Numbered from the stretch's first letter, positions 47,531 to 57,572 are shown. The stretch: 64,000 nt of DNA from Bin5 sp965242905 (GCA_965242905.1 CBDETM010000002.1:1612001-1676000); one strand, 5' to 3'. Made by a program: numbers and translations. The notes: generated by a model from the letters alone, not told the origin.

Positions 47531-47570
47531 GACGAGGAGTGAGGAATGATCTGGTTCCTCACTCCTCGTC
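47531..47570. terminator. Shared terminator hairpin, cyclophilin and ABC operon
   Basis: Perfect 16-bp stem GACGAGGAGTGAGGAA (47531-47546) with its complement (47555-47570), 8-nt loop, between convergent genes. There is no T-run on either side. Confidence 0.7.
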
Positions 47571-47579
47571 ATAGTACAA

Positions 47580-49592
47580 CTAGTTCAAGATGTAATTTTT
47601 GGCTCGCGGGTCGCTTTCCACCGCCCATTGCATCGTGTATAGCTGGTGGTAGCGGCCCTGTCGCGTCAGCAGCTCTTCGTGGCTGCCTTCTTCCAACACC
47701 TGCCCCTGATCCAGCACAACAATCTTGTCCGAATTGACAATTGTATTGAGCCTGTGGGCGATGACAAAGCTGGTACGCCCTTTGAGCAGCTGTTCCAAGC
47801 CGGCTTGAATCTGGCGCTCGGTCGTCGTGTCAATGGAGCTGGTGGCTTCGTCCAGGATGAGAATGCGAGGGTCCGCCAGCAAGGCGCGTGCGAAGGCGAC
47901 GATCTGACGCTGTCCGACGCTGAGATTGACACCGTTTTCTCCCACCTGGGTGTCGTAGCCATTGGGCAGCTTGCGGATGAATTCATCAGCGCCAACGGCA
48001 ACTGTGGCAGCCTCCACATCGGCGTCGGTGGCGTCCAACCGGCCATAGCGGATATTTTCGCGAATCGTGCCGTCGAAGAGAAAGCTGTCCTGCAGGACAA
48101 TGCCCAGTTGCGCCCGCAGACTGGCCTGTGTTACATCGCGAACATCGTGGCCATCAATCAGGACGGCCCCGCCGGTCACGTCAAAGAAGCGGGCGATGAG
48201 ACGGATGACGGTGCTCTTGCCGGCACCGGTTTCACCGACCAGGGCAACTCGTTCGCCCGGTTCGGCAGTGATGGTCACGCCACGCAGAACGGGTTCATCT
48301 TCTTTGTAGTTGAAGTGAACGTTTTCCAAGTCGACCCGGCCCGCGATCGGCGGCAGCGCGAAGGCATGGGGCGCGTCTTTCAGATCCGGCTCGGTGTCGA
48401 GAAGGGCAAAGAGGCGCTCGCTCGCAGCCATGGCCGCCTGGAAGGTATAGTAGCGTCGCGACAGTTCACGTATTGGTTCGAAAAAGCGATCCACCCAGAT
48501 CACGAATGCCGCCAGAACGCCGGCGGTCAACTGGTCGCCCACAATGAGCCAGCCGCCGACACCGACCACTAGCGCAGTTGCGAACGAGCCGATAAAGTCG
48601 ACCCCAGGGAAGAAGTAGGCAGCCAGCTGGGTGGTGCGGACATTGGCGTCAAAGTAGGAGCGGTTGAGATCTTCGAAATGGCGCGAGTTGGCCTGCTCGC
48701 GGGAGAAGCTCTTGGTCACGCGGATGCCGGTTATCGATTCGTTGAGAAAGCCATTAATCAATGACAGGCGTTGCCTTGCGGCGCGATAAGCTTGGCGCAC
48801 ATAGCGGCGGAAATAGTTGGTGAGCACGATCATCGCCGGCAGGACTGCAAAGGTCACCAATGCCAACTTCCAGTTCAGGAACAGCATCGCCAGGATAATC
48901 CCTATGAGGATGAATGCCGACCGTGCCAGCCCGGTGATCGACCAGGTGACGAAATCCTGGAGCACGCCTACATCGCTGATCAGCCGGCTCATCAGGCGGC
49001 CAACGCTGTAGTCATTGAAGAAGCCCATCGACAGGGTATGCAGATGGCGAAAGAGTTGACTGCGAATGTCGGTTACGATGCGGGTGCCGGCATAGGCCAT
49101 CACTGTGAGGCGGGCGCGGCTTGTAACCCACTCCAGCGCGATCGCGGCCAGGAAGAGAAATGTCCAGAAACGCAGTGTGCTCAAATTGCCGGCGCGGATG
49201 CCTTCGTCAATGGCCCGCTGGATAATCCAAGGCGTTCCTACGCTCAAGACAGAAGTTGCGACGATCAGTAGGAGTGATATGACGAACTCTCGCTTGTAGA
49301 CGGCTACATATACCATCAGCCGCTTAACCAACCGGCTGTCGTAGGTCTTTTCCTGCGCCTCCTCTTCGTCCGGCAACAGGTCCTGAATTTTGCGCTCCCG
49401 GCGCAGCCTTTCCTGTTCAACGGCCGACAGGCTGCTGTCCGGGATGACTCGGACCCCCTGTTCGCGGCCGAACACGTCTCGCTGGCGCGGGAGTTTCTCG
49501 GTTACCATACCTGTCTCACTTTGTGGGGAGTAAGCCTGTCCGTTCTCTCGGTAGGAGTGAGCAACAGTTCCATTGCCATTTGAGTTGCTCAT
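47580..49592 (-). CDS. ABC exporter half-transporter, catalytic-site subunit (second pair)
   Basis: 670 residues from ATG 49592; the open frame continues upstream into the preceding gene, whose stop (TGA 49594-49596) is 1 bp before this ATG. A hydrophilic N-terminal region of about 85 residues (DSSLSAVEQERLRRERKIQD) precedes the six-helix domain. ATPase motifs: Walker A GETGAGKST near 457, signature LSVGQ near 560, Walker B with catalytic Glu ILILDEATSSID near 582. The weak signature combined with the Glu fits the consensus-Walker half of a heterodimeric exporter. Translationally coupled to its partner. Substrate unknown; no regulator gene adjoins this pair. Confidence 0.93.
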   Translation of the reverse strand: MSNSNGNGTVAHSYRENGQAYSPQSETGMVTEKLPRQRDVFGREQGVRVIPDSSLSAVEQERLRRERKIQDLLPDEEEAQEKTYDSRLVKRLMVYVAVYKREFVISLLLIVATSVLSVGTPWIIQRAIDEGIRAGNLSTLRFWTFLFLAAIALEWVTSRARLTVMAYAGTRIVTDIRSQLFRHLHTLSMGFFNDYSVGRLMSRLISDVGVLQDFVTWSITGLARSAFILIGIILAMLFLNWKLALVTFAVLPAMIVLTNYFRRYVRQAYRAARQRLSLINGFLNESITGIRVTKSFSREQANSRHFEDLNRSYFDANVRTTQLAAYFFPGVDFIGSFATALVVGVGGWLIVGDQLTAGVLAAFVIWVDRFFEPIRELSRRYYTFQAAMAASERLFALLDTEPDLKDAPHAFALPPIAGRVDLENVHFNYKEDEPVLRGVTITAEPGERVALVGETGAGKSTVIRLIARFFDVTGGAVLIDGHDVRDVTQASLRAQLGIVLQDSFLFDGTIRENIRYGRLDATDADVEAATVAVGADEFIRKLPNGYDTQVGENGVNLSVGQRQIVAFARALLADPRILILDEATSSIDTTTERQIQAGLEQLLKGRTSFVIAHRLNTIVNSDKIVVLDQGQVLEEGSHEELLTRQGRYHQLYTMQWAVESDPRAKNYILN

Positions 49593-49593
49593 C

Positions 49594-51474
49594 TCAGTTT
49601 CTCCCTTCTTCCACAGCGCCGGCAAATACCTTTGGCGGGACATGGGAGCGGTCCGGGCTTTCATGTCCCGTCGCGGCATGTTCACGCAACTGTGCGTCCA
49701 GCGCTGCGAACTCCTCCTGGTCGCGCAGTTGCAGATCATAGATGCTGCGGTAGAACCCACCTGCGGCCAGCAGTTCATCGTGGCGGCCCTTTTCGACAAT
49801 GCGGCCGCCATCCAAGACGAAGATCTGGTCGGCGTTCTTTAAGGTAAGAAGCCGCTGGGCGATGATAAAGGTCGTACGCCCTTTCATCAGAACGTTGAGC
49901 GCCTGCTGGATCAGATGCTCGGTCTCGGTGTCGACGCTGCTGGTGGAGTCGTCCAGTATCAAGATACGAGGTTCGTAGAGCAACGCACGTGCGATCGCCA
50001 CCCTCTGTTTTTGCCCGCCGCTGAGGGTAACGCCTCGCTCGCCAACCACTGTTTCGTAGCCTGCGGGGAACTCCATAATGAAATCGTGCGCTCGCGCGGC
50101 TTTGGCTGCGGCGACAATTGCGTCGGGCGATGCGGCCGGCATACCGTAGGCGATATTCTCGGCGATTGTCACTCCGAACAGGAACGGGTCCTGGAGGACG
50201 GTTCCGATATGCTGGCGCAGGCTGTCCAATGTCAGGCTGCGCACGTCGTGTCCATCGATGCGGACGACGCCGCTAGCCGGGTCGTAGAAGCGGGGGATGA
50301 GATTGGTAATCGTGGATTTGCCGCTACCGGTCGGCCCGATAAGAGCGACAGTCTGTCCCGCCTCCACCTCGAAGTCTATGTTATCGAGCGCCCTTGGCCC
50401 GCCCTCGTAGCCAAAGCTGACGCTCTCAAAGTTCACGGCGCCGAGCGCGTCTTGCAGAACGGAGGGGTTCTCTTGTTCCTCCACTTCAGGGGGCGTGTCG
50501 ATGATCTCAAACACACGAGTCGCGCTGGCCCCGGATGTGGCGGCCATGTTAACCAGAAAACCGAGTCGTTGTACGGGGCCGTTGAGCATCATGACATAGG
50601 CCAGCATAGCAAAAAGCGAACCAACCGTTATCGTGCCCTCGATCGCCAGCGGGCCGCCTATGAAGAGGAGCAAAACGTTGCTGATCAAGAGGATGAAGGT
50701 AAAGGTTGGCCAGTTGTTGGCCCAGATTTTGATGATGCCGAAACGTTTGGCGAACCAATCCTCGTTGGCGGCGTTGAACTTTCGCAGTTCGTCCGTTTCG
50801 CGGGCAAACGCCTTCACCACCTGGATACCGGTCATGCTCTCCTGCATGGTGGAGGAGAGCTGGCCCATCTGCTCCTGAACGCGCTTGAAGCGAGGCCGGA
50901 TGACCATTCCGAACCGCAGTGTCAGCACCAGCAAAAGGGAAAGCGGCATCAGCGCGTACAGAGCGAGGCTGAAACTCTCCAGCACCATGGCGACGATGAC
51001 GCCCCCAAGCAGAAGGAGTGACGCCGTCAGATCCATCAGCCCCTGGCCGGCAAAGCGCTCCGTCTCGGTGATATCGCTGGTGGCCCGGCTCATCAGGTCG
51101 CCGGTTTGCGAGCGGTCGTGGAAGGCAAAGGGGAGCTTCTGGGCCGCGTTGAAGAATTGATTGCGCAGGTCATAGGCCACGCGATGGGTGAGCCATTCAC
51201 CGTAATAGCGCTGACCGTAGGCGGCGACGCCGCGCACGACCGCGATACCGAGGATCCATCCAGCCGCGGTGAAGAGGGCATCGGCGCGCTGACCTTCGAT
51301 GCCCTGGTCAATGGCGTCCTTCAGGATCTGGGGAATGTACAGATTGAGCAGCGAAGCAAAGAGTACCGAGAAGTATGCAAAGGCCGCCTGCTTCCAGTAG
51401 GGTCGCAGAAAGCCGATGAGTCGCCGGTAAACGTCTGCGCGGGCCTTGGGTTGTTGGTGAGATTCCATCTTCAT
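49594..51474 (-). CDS. ABC exporter half-transporter, degenerate-site subunit (second pair)
   Basis: 626 residues, first gene of the two-gene operon. Exporter membrane domain about 20-320; Walker A GPTGSGKST near 386, canonical LSGGQ near 485, and Walker B followed by Asp instead of Glu (ILILDDSTSSVD near 508). The same division of labour as the 17955/20016 pair, so the operons are ancient paralogues or share a design. The last 35 residues are hydrophilic (HAATGHESPDRSHVPPKVFA). Confidence 0.93.
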   Translation of the reverse strand: MKMESHQQPKARADVYRRLIGFLRPYWKQAAFAYFSVLFASLLNLYIPQILKDAIDQGIEGQRADALFTAAGWILGIAVVRGVAAYGQRYYGEWLTHRVAYDLRNQFFNAAQKLPFAFHDRSQTGDLMSRATSDITETERFAGQGLMDLTASLLLLGGVIVAMVLESFSLALYALMPLSLLLVLTLRFGMVIRPRFKRVQEQMGQLSSTMQESMTGIQVVKAFARETDELRKFNAANEDWFAKRFGIIKIWANNWPTFTFILLISNVLLLFIGGPLAIEGTITVGSLFAMLAYVMMLNGPVQRLGFLVNMAATSGASATRVFEIIDTPPEVEEQENPSVLQDALGAVNFESVSFGYEGGPRALDNIDFEVEAGQTVALIGPTGSGKSTITNLIPRFYDPASGVVRIDGHDVRSLTLDSLRQHIGTVLQDPFLFGVTIAENIAYGMPAASPDAIVAAAKAARAHDFIMEFPAGYETVVGERGVTLSGGQKQRVAIARALLYEPRILILDDSTSSVDTETEHLIQQALNVLMKGRTTFIIAQRLLTLKNADQIFVLDGGRIVEKGRHDELLAAGGFYRSIYDLQLRDQEEFAALDAQLREHAATGHESPDRSHVPPKVFAGAVEEGRN

Positions 51475-51538
51475 TTCTCTGTTCGTTAACCCTTTCAGGA
51501 CAGACAGTATCTAAACCGCTACAGTTAACCAATAGTAT

Positions 51539-51567
51539 ATTTTATCAGATAACGGCGTGGTTGTAAA
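51539..51567 (-). promoter_or_regulatory. Promoter of the second ABC exporter operon
   Basis: On the minus strand TTTACA (51562-51567), 17-bp spacer, TAAAAT (51539-51544). Leader of about 60 nt before ATG 51474. Confidence 0.6.
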
Positions 51568-52034
51568 CCCATTTGGGTCCTGTTTCCAGTACAGAAAACC
51601 AGTTTCGTTTTATAAGCGTATGGGCTGCGTATGGTATTCGCACGGAGGGGGCGTCAGGAGTGAATTGTGCGGTCTGCAAGAAGTCTGGATGAGGGATGCT
51701 GAGACGGCATGAATGTGGGGTATAATGGGCAGGCGCGTAGGGAGCGCATGCCGGCCTGCGGTTATTGTATCTCAGTCTGACCTATGCTTATCGTGAATCG
51801 GAGATGACGACTAGGGTGAGTGGACCGGCAGAGGCTTCAGAATCTGAAAGACGATTCAGTACTGGATGGTGAGTTGTGCTAGATTTTCGGGGCAGGACGA
51901 ATTGCGCGCAGCATCGCAGATGGGAGGGGAACTTCCAAGGGTCAAGTTATCGTATGCCGTACGAATAGCGATAGAGCCTTTGGCGCAAGGGACCTGGACA
52001 AAACGCTGAATCGCACTTTCAGTGGAGTTACTCC
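51568..52034. other. Intergenic region, nothing further recognised
   Basis: About 465 bp between divergent operons. A lone TATAAT at 51721-51726 lacks a good -35 box. No gene, RNA or repeat copy was identified. Confidence 0.45.
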
Positions 52035-52460
52035 ATGAGTAGTCAAGACGTCCGCTGGATCCAGAGATCCAATCAGTTTGACAAAGCGTTTTCCCAATTG
52101 CAGGAAGCTGTCGAGTTGGCGGGACAACGGCAGCTCTCGCGGTTGGAAGCTCAGGGGTTGATACAGGGATTTGATTATACGCACGAACTTGCGTGGAAAA
52201 CGCTTAAGGACTTTCTTGAAGCGCGCGGCGTGCGTGACCTATACGGTTCGAGAGACTCGACCCGCGCAGCCTTTGGCGCCAACTTGATCGGGAACGGCGA
52301 AACGTGGATGGAGATGATACAAAGCAGAAACCTGACGACACATACCTACAATGAAGCCACAGCCGCCCAAATTGTTGCCGCGATTCTCGACAAGTACTTT
52401 GTAGAATTTCAAGAATTGCATATAAGACTCGCGCGCCTGAAACAAGGGGAGTCGTCATGA
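52035..52460 (+). CDS. HI0074-family HEPN / nucleotidyltransferase substrate-binding protein
   Basis: 141 residues, all-helical, of the HI0074 (NTase_sub_bind) family related to HEPN RNases. Landmarks: RLEAQGLIQGFDYTHELAWK near 37-56, DSTRAAFGANLI near 73, and SRNLTTHTYNEATA near 95 containing R-x4-H, the HEPN active-site pattern. In HepT-MntA type modules the HEPN protein is an RNase toxin that the nucleotidyltransferase silences by adding AMP near the HEPN site. GGAG lies 7 nt before ATG 52035. The stop overlaps the next gene (ATGA). Confidence 0.88.
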   Translation: MSSQDVRWIQRSNQFDKAFSQLQEAVELAGQRQLSRLEAQGLIQGFDYTHELAWKTLKDFLEARGVRDLYGSRDSTRAAFGANLIGNGETWMEMIQSRNLTTHTYNEATAAQIVAAILDKYFVEFQELHIRLARLKQGESS

Positions 52461-52846
52461 ATCTTTCTACTCAAACGTGCCATGGAAACGGCCTGTCAGA
52501 CTCGGTGACCCAGAAAATTTGCGCCGTCCTGAACCGTTACCCACAGGTGGAAAAGGCGGTCCTATACGGCTCGCGCGCCAAAGGCTCCCACAAGAATGGC
52601 TCTGACATCGATCTGACACTCTGTGGCGGGGCCGACCTGACGCTAAGCGTGCGCCACAGAATCGCTGTTGATTTGGATGACCTGCTTCTGCCATACATGA
52701 TCGATCTTTCCATCTTTGGCGACATCGGTGATCCCGACCTGATTGAGCACATTCAGCGCGTAGGGACGATACTCTATTCTAAGCAACAGCAGTTGATAGA
52801 CGAGAGTGCACCAGAGCTATCTCCCAAGAACTCAGGGAGCCGATAG
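52457..52846 (+). CDS. MNT-type minimal nucleotidyltransferase
   Basis: 129 residues with the DNA-polymerase-beta-like signature VEKAVLYGSRAKGSHKNGSD then IDLTL near 32-56: the GSRAKG loop and the GSDIDL aspartates are complete, so it should be active. Acts as the antitoxin partner of the HEPN protein encoded directly upstream with a 4-bp overlap. Third carboxylate probably in MIDLSIFGDI near 76. Role assigned by family and gene pairing. Confidence 0.9.
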   Translation: MNLSTQTCHGNGLSDSVTQKICAVLNRYPQVEKAVLYGSRAKGSHKNGSDIDLTLCGGADLTLSVRHRIAVDLDDLLLPYMIDLSIFGDIGDPDLIEHIQRVGTILYSKQQQLIDESAPELSPKNSGSR

Positions 52847-53014
52847 CCTGGAGGCACACTTTATTTTTGCCCTGCTCAACTCTGTCGAAAAGCAGGCCGC
52901 AGTGCAGGAGTCCTCCTTAATTAAAGGAAACAGTATTCGCCTGCGGCCCACTCTCTCAACCTCTTTGCCTTCCTTTCAAGCAAAGGTGCGTGAACCCATT
53001 ACTGTGGAGGAAAT

Positions 53015-54109
53015 ATGACTTACAGAGTCGCGATCATCGGACATACCGGTCGCGGGAATTATGGCCACTATGTCGACGAGGCCTTTGTCGGCGTAGAGGG
53101 CGCCGACATTGTAGCGCTCGCTGACCCAGACGATGCTGGCCGTCAGCAGGCGCTCGAACGTACGGGTGCGGCCAAGGGGTACGCCGATTACCGGCAGATG
53201 CTGGCGGAGGAGCGTCCTGACATCATCGTGATTGCCACGCGCGAGATCGGCGACCACTATGAACTGGCCATGGCCGCCGCGGACGCCGATACGCACATCT
53301 ACATCGAGAAACCGATTGCGGCCTCGCCGGCCCAGGTCGATGAGATGGTGGCGGCATGCGAGAAGAACGGCAAACTCCTCATTGTCGCCTGCCCGTGGCG
53401 CGGCCATCCTCCCATCCAGCATGTGGCCATTCCCCTGATCAAGGGTGGCAAGATCGGCGAACCCCGCCTTGCCCGCATTCACGGTATGAACGGCCATGAG
53501 GGGGGCAACCAGCTTTTCCTCGACCTCTACCCACACTTCTTCGACTTTATGTGGCAGGTCTGGGGGGAGCCGCTCTGGTGTCACGCCCACATCACGCAGG
53601 ACGGCCGCGACGCTACGCCGGAGGATCTCATGCAGGGCGCCGAGGGAATGGGGCTGGTCGCCGGCAACGGCATTCGCGCCTATTACGTCTTCAATGACGG
53701 TTTCGCCGCCGACTTTGAGTCTTACGAAGGCGACCATAAGGAGCGCCCCTACCGCATTGACATTCACGGCACGACCGGGACGCTCTCGTTGCCCGGTCCG
53801 ATGAGCAACCAGCCGGATATTTACTATCACCCGCTGGTCAGTCCGGGGCTGATCAAAGATGACCGCTGGCAGGTGATTCCTTCTGAGCCGCCGCCGGACG
53901 ACTACAAATGGGTCAAGGCGCACCACCGCATGGCGCGCTCGATGCTTGACATGCTCGATGGCCGCGAGCCGGAGTTTCCATTGCTGGACGGGAGAACCGC
54001 CGGCCGTCATCTTGGATGGGCGATGGCCGCGCACGCTTCGCATATCGCCGGCGCACGCGTGGCTCTGCCGTTGACCGATCCGCACAACCCGTTTGATTCC
54101 TGGCGCTGA
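53015..54109 (+). CDS. Gfo/Idh/MocA family oxidoreductase
   Basis: 364 residues. N-terminal Rossmann fold YRVAIIGHTGRGNYGHYVDE near 3-22, LADPDDAGRQQAL near 35-47, the family motif IYIEKPIAASPAQVDEMVAA near 92-111 and KLLIVACPWRGHPPIQHV near 119. The C-terminal alpha/beta domain has substrate-site residues DLYPHFFDFMWQVWGEPLWC near 168-187. NAD(P)-dependent oxidation or reduction of a sugar or inositol-like compound; substrate unknown. It precedes a PhyH oxygenase by 79 bp on the same strand, a pairing that suggests one pathway. Confidence 0.92.
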   Translation: MTYRVAIIGHTGRGNYGHYVDEAFVGVEGADIVALADPDDAGRQQALERTGAAKGYADYRQMLAEERPDIIVIATREIGDHYELAMAAADADTHIYIEKPIAASPAQVDEMVAACEKNGKLLIVACPWRGHPPIQHVAIPLIKGGKIGEPRLARIHGMNGHEGGNQLFLDLYPHFFDFMWQVWGEPLWCHAHITQDGRDATPEDLMQGAEGMGLVAGNGIRAYYVFNDGFAADFESYEGDHKERPYRIDIHGTTGTLSLPGPMSNQPDIYYHPLVSPGLIKDDRWQVIPSEPPPDDYKWVKAHHRMARSMLDMLDGREPEFPLLDGRTAGRHLGWAMAAHASHIAGARVALPLTDPHNPFDSWR

Positions 54110-54188
54110 CGCGGGAGGTAGGCTGCCCGGGGAGGAGAGTTTAGTTCAATTCGCCCAATTGGAAGCGGGTATCACAGGAGAGAATCCA

Positions 54189-55205
54189 ATGCAACCATTT
54201 CTTGATTCAACTGATTTCCTGCAGGATGGCGCCGAACTGCGCAGGCGGATGGACCGGGACGGCTATTTGTTCCTCCGCGGTTTGCTCCCTGTTGCAGTCG
54301 TCGAGGAGCTGCGCATGCAGATCCTTGAGATTGCGCGCGCTGCCGGTTGGGTACAGCCCGACACGCCTCTGGCAGACGCGGTCGCTGATCTGAACGGGTT
54401 CTGTGTCGAACCGGAGCCGGAGTACATGCAGAAGTACCATGCCATGTACAAGCTACCAGAATTTCACGCCATCCAGCATCACCCCAATTTGACGGGTCTG
54501 TTCGAGCGCATGTTCGAGGAGCCGGTGTTTCCGCACCCCCGCATCATCGGCCGCACGATCTTCCCCCAGCGCGAAGCTTTCACCACGCCGCCGCACCAGG
54601 ACTTCATCCCGATCCAGGGTACTGCCGACACCTATACGGCCTGGATCCCGCTGGGCGATCTGCCGACCGAGCTGGGGGGACTGCAGGTGGCGGCCGGATC
54701 GCATCGACGCGGCGTCTACGACTTCCAGCCGGCGATGGGGGCAGGGGGGTTGGAGGTAATCGACCCGCTCGAGGGCACCTGGGCTTACAGCCCGTTTCAG
54801 CTAGGGGATGTACTCATTTTCCACAGCATGACGGTCCACAAGGGGCTGCCGAACAGTTCCGACCGGTTGCGCATGTCGATGGACGCCCGCTACCAGAAGG
54901 CCAGCGAACCGATCGCGCCCGGCAGTCTGCAACCGCACAGCCAGCCCAGTACCTGGGAGGAGGTCTACGCGGACTGGCCCGATCTGGACCTGAAGTACTA
55001 CTGGCAAGAGTGGGACCTCGAAGTTCGGGAATATGACAACAGCTATCACGACAGGCGCGACGAGATGGCGATCAAGATGGCCAAAGAGGGGGATACACGG
55101 GCCATCTCGACGCTGCAGCGCATCATCGCTCGCAATGAGGACAAGGACAAGCGGCGGGAAGCCGAGGAGTTGCTGGCTGCGCTGCAGGCGCCTGCGGACG
55201 CGTAG
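54189..55205 (+). CDS. PhyH-family Fe(II)/2-oxoglutarate dioxygenase
   Basis: 338 residues from ATG 54189 (CAGGAG 9 nt upstream); the frame is open from 54093 inside the previous gene. Facial triad HQD in TTPPHQDFIPIQGTADTYTA near 134, the core LGDLPTELGGLQVAAGSHRR near 155-174, distal His in IFHSMTVHKGLPNSSDRLRM near 213-232. The C-terminal RYQKASEPI and a charged tail of about 60 residues follow. Closest in the window to the gene at 28117. Confidence 0.9.
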   Translation: MQPFLDSTDFLQDGAELRRRMDRDGYLFLRGLLPVAVVEELRMQILEIARAAGWVQPDTPLADAVADLNGFCVEPEPEYMQKYHAMYKLPEFHAIQHHPNLTGLFERMFEEPVFPHPRIIGRTIFPQREAFTTPPHQDFIPIQGTADTYTAWIPLGDLPTELGGLQVAAGSHRRGVYDFQPAMGAGGLEVIDPLEGTWAYSPFQLGDVLIFHSMTVHKGLPNSSDRLRMSMDARYQKASEPIAPGSLQPHSQPSTWEEVYADWPDLDLKYYWQEWDLEVREYDNSYHDRRDEMAIKMAKEGDTRAISTLQRIIARNEDKDKRREAEELLAALQAPADA

Positions 55206-55489
55206 GGCTGCGGAGATTTTGGGGACAGGGAGAGGCGTCCCGCATATCGCCGAACCGCAGTGGTCAGTGAATGCAGCGATTGATAGGTGACAGGTTTGAA
55301 AAGGAGTAAGGAGAGAGAACTTCGCCCCGCCTCGTTCATCGTTGCGCACTGATTATGGTCTGGTAGTTGCGAATTCGGAGCCAATCGACACTAGCAGAGG
55401 AAGTGGCCGGTGAATCTGGTCTGATTTGGGTGGTGGACGGGCGGGGTACGGGAGTGGATGCCACCCCGTCCAACTGCGGACAGACCAAT
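55206..55489. other. Intergenic region with repeat remnants
   Basis: Contains a 17-bp relative of the G-rich direct repeat (about 55254-55270, CCGCAGTGGTCAGTG) and a purine-rich piece (55298-55317, GAAAAGGAGTAAGGAGAGAG) like the tail of the interspersed repeats. No gene is seen. Confidence 0.5.
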
Positions 55490-55519
55490 TTGCTCTTTAA
55501 TTTCAACTTGCGTTATACT
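55490..55519 (+). promoter_or_regulatory. Promoter of tRNA-Pro
   Basis: TTGCTC (55490-55495), 18-bp spacer, TATACT (55514-55519). Start would be about 5 nt before the tRNA. Confidence 0.55.
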
Positions 55520-55531
55520 TTTGCACACTTT

Positions 55532-55606
<75 letters not shown>

Positions 55607-55806
55607 TCGTTTGCAGCATGGTTGAGCCGTCACATTACTGTCTGACCCCGGTGGTCCGACTACTATGCCAACTTACGTACGTCTTGGAACTTGCCGTCGG
55701 GAACAGGTTTATTCTACGACGGCATTTTTTATCCCGCGGTGATACTTTGAGGACAAAGGCGGCAGAGACGCCGTTTTGAAGGGCATAGAGAAGCCCACAA
55801 ACAGAG

Positions 55807-57444
55807 ATGGATAGCCGGGTCAACTCCTGTTCCTCATTGACCGAGCGCGATATCGCGTTGCTCTATCGGATCGAAGCCGGTCTGGCCATCACGGCCGACG
55901 TCAGCCGTTCTGACGTAATGCTCTGCTGTTTGATGGACCCCCAGGAAGAATCCCCCTCACACTTTGAGTTCATCGAGTCACCTACGATGCAACGCGTCCC
56001 AGTTGGTCAGATCCTGGTTGGCCAGCACGCTGCGCCCCATTCGCTTTCATCCATTTACCAGGATGACATGACCGGGCGCACTTACACATTTACTGCCCAG
56101 CCAACCGTTCACCGGGCCCTGATGGAAGACCGCAGAGACAGGATGGCAGAGAGCAAGATTCCCCCTGAGCGCACCAGCAGCGGCGCCCCTGTTATCCAGC
56201 AGGTGTACACGGTTCACAACGCTGTCAATCAGGCGATTGCGGCTCTGCTCATCGAGACAAATCTGATTGAGTATGAGCGGCACCGGCGCCGCGAGCGGCC
56301 ATTCCGCGATGCCGTACGCTGGCTGCAAAGGATGGCAGTGCAAGGTGAGATTGAGACGGCCGAAATCTCAGGGGGGTTCGGGAGCCTGGACGGAATCTAC
56401 CTGGTAGATGAGCATTTCCGCATCAGCTACATGAGCGGCATCGCCATGAACCTGTTTCGCTCAATCGGTCTTGTGGCGGACATGCGGCGTGCACCGGTTT
56501 CTGATCTGGAGGATGCGGACGAAGAGATAGTGACCCAGGCGATGCAGGCCAACTGTTGTGTGCAGACGCGGCATGAGAGCGAAGACGGGCGCGTCTGGGT
56601 ACGTACCGCGATCCCGCTGCGTGCGCCGCGCGGCGCTCTGTACCTGATGCAACGGCGGGTGCGCCGGCAACTGCCCTGGACGAAACCGATGCCGACAGAG
56701 GAGGCGCCGCAGGTCGATGGTGTGTTGGTGCTGGTGCATAACGCCACGGAGACGGTGCAGCGCGAGCGCGAACTCAAGGTCAAATCGGCGATGATCCAGG
56801 AGGTGCATCACCGGGTAGAGAATAATTTGCAGACTATTGCCGCCATCCTGCGCATTCAAAGCCGTCGATTCCAGGGCGAAGAGGGCCAACAACAGTTGAC
56901 CGACGCGGTGAACCGCATTCTGAGCATGTCGGTGATTCACGAATACCTGAGCCAGGATGAACACCGCCCGATCAACATCCGCGACGTATGCCAGCGCATC
57001 CTGGGGCAGGCCCAACAGGTTTCAATCAACCCGGGACAACAGGTGGAGATTGCAGTGGAGGGTCCGAATATCCGCCTTCCAGCGAGTCAGGCCACCGCCT
57101 CTGCCCTCGTTGTCAACGAACTGCTGATGAACGCGATGGAACATGGTCTGCGGGACCGACAAAACGGTGAAATACGCATTGCGCTCGAAGACCTGGGGGA
57201 CGAGGTACGCATCACGCTGCTGGACAACGGGTTGGGACTGCCTTCCGACTTCGATCCGGATGAGAGCCGCAGTTTAGGGTTGCAGATTGTCTATACGCTT
57301 GTCACTGATGACTTAAAGGGCAATCTGTTATTTGAACAGGTGAACGGCGATGGCGCTGGCGCAAGCGAGGGCACGTACGGGGGCACGCGGGCAATCGTCA
57401 CTTTTCCAAAACGTTCAATCACCTTAGAATCTGTCGTAGCTTAG
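55807..57444 (+). CDS. PdtaS-type sensor histidine kinase
   Basis: 545 residues, cytoplasmic, no membrane helices. An N-terminal GAF-like histidine-kinase domain (about 1-170) is followed by a PAS-like domain (about 195-315), then HisKA_2 with the phosphorylated His in MIQEVHHRVENNLQTIAAIL near 331 and a HATPase with LVVNELLMNAMEHG near 437, TLLDNGLGLP and SLGLQIVYTLV. This domain order is that of PdtaS/EutW-type kinases, which signal to ANTAR-domain regulators; one follows 128 bp downstream. No Shine-Dalgarno sequence before ATG 55807. Confidence 0.92.
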   Translation: MDSRVNSCSSLTERDIALLYRIEAGLAITADVSRSDVMLCCLMDPQEESPSHFEFIESPTMQRVPVGQILVGQHAAPHSLSSIYQDDMTGRTYTFTAQPTVHRALMEDRRDRMAESKIPPERTSSGAPVIQQVYTVHNAVNQAIAALLIETNLIEYERHRRRERPFRDAVRWLQRMAVQGEIETAEISGGFGSLDGIYLVDEHFRISYMSGIAMNLFRSIGLVADMRRAPVSDLEDADEEIVTQAMQANCCVQTRHESEDGRVWVRTAIPLRAPRGALYLMQRRVRRQLPWTKPMPTEEAPQVDGVLVLVHNATETVQRERELKVKSAMIQEVHHRVENNLQTIAAILRIQSRRFQGEEGQQQLTDAVNRILSMSVIHEYLSQDEHRPINIRDVCQRILGQAQQVSINPGQQVEIAVEGPNIRLPASQATASALVVNELLMNAMEHGLRDRQNGEIRIALEDLGDEVRITLLDNGLGLPSDFDPDESRSLGLQIVYTLVTDDLKGNLLFEQVNGDGAGASEGTYGGTRAIVTFPKRSITLESVVA

Positions 57445-57572
57445 CTGATGCGGCAGGCGATCAGAGACGAACGGAACCAGCAACCATCAAAAACGAACCT
57501 CCAGCCGCCAGTATTTTAGCCAGCTGCCGACTCCGAGTACTTTACATTAGGCGACCGGGAAAGGGATAGACT

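Noticed and set aside
47531..47570. Strong hairpin as an attachment site or IS end
   Set aside because: Its place between two convergent stops fits a shared terminator better; no adjacent direct repeat or integrase.
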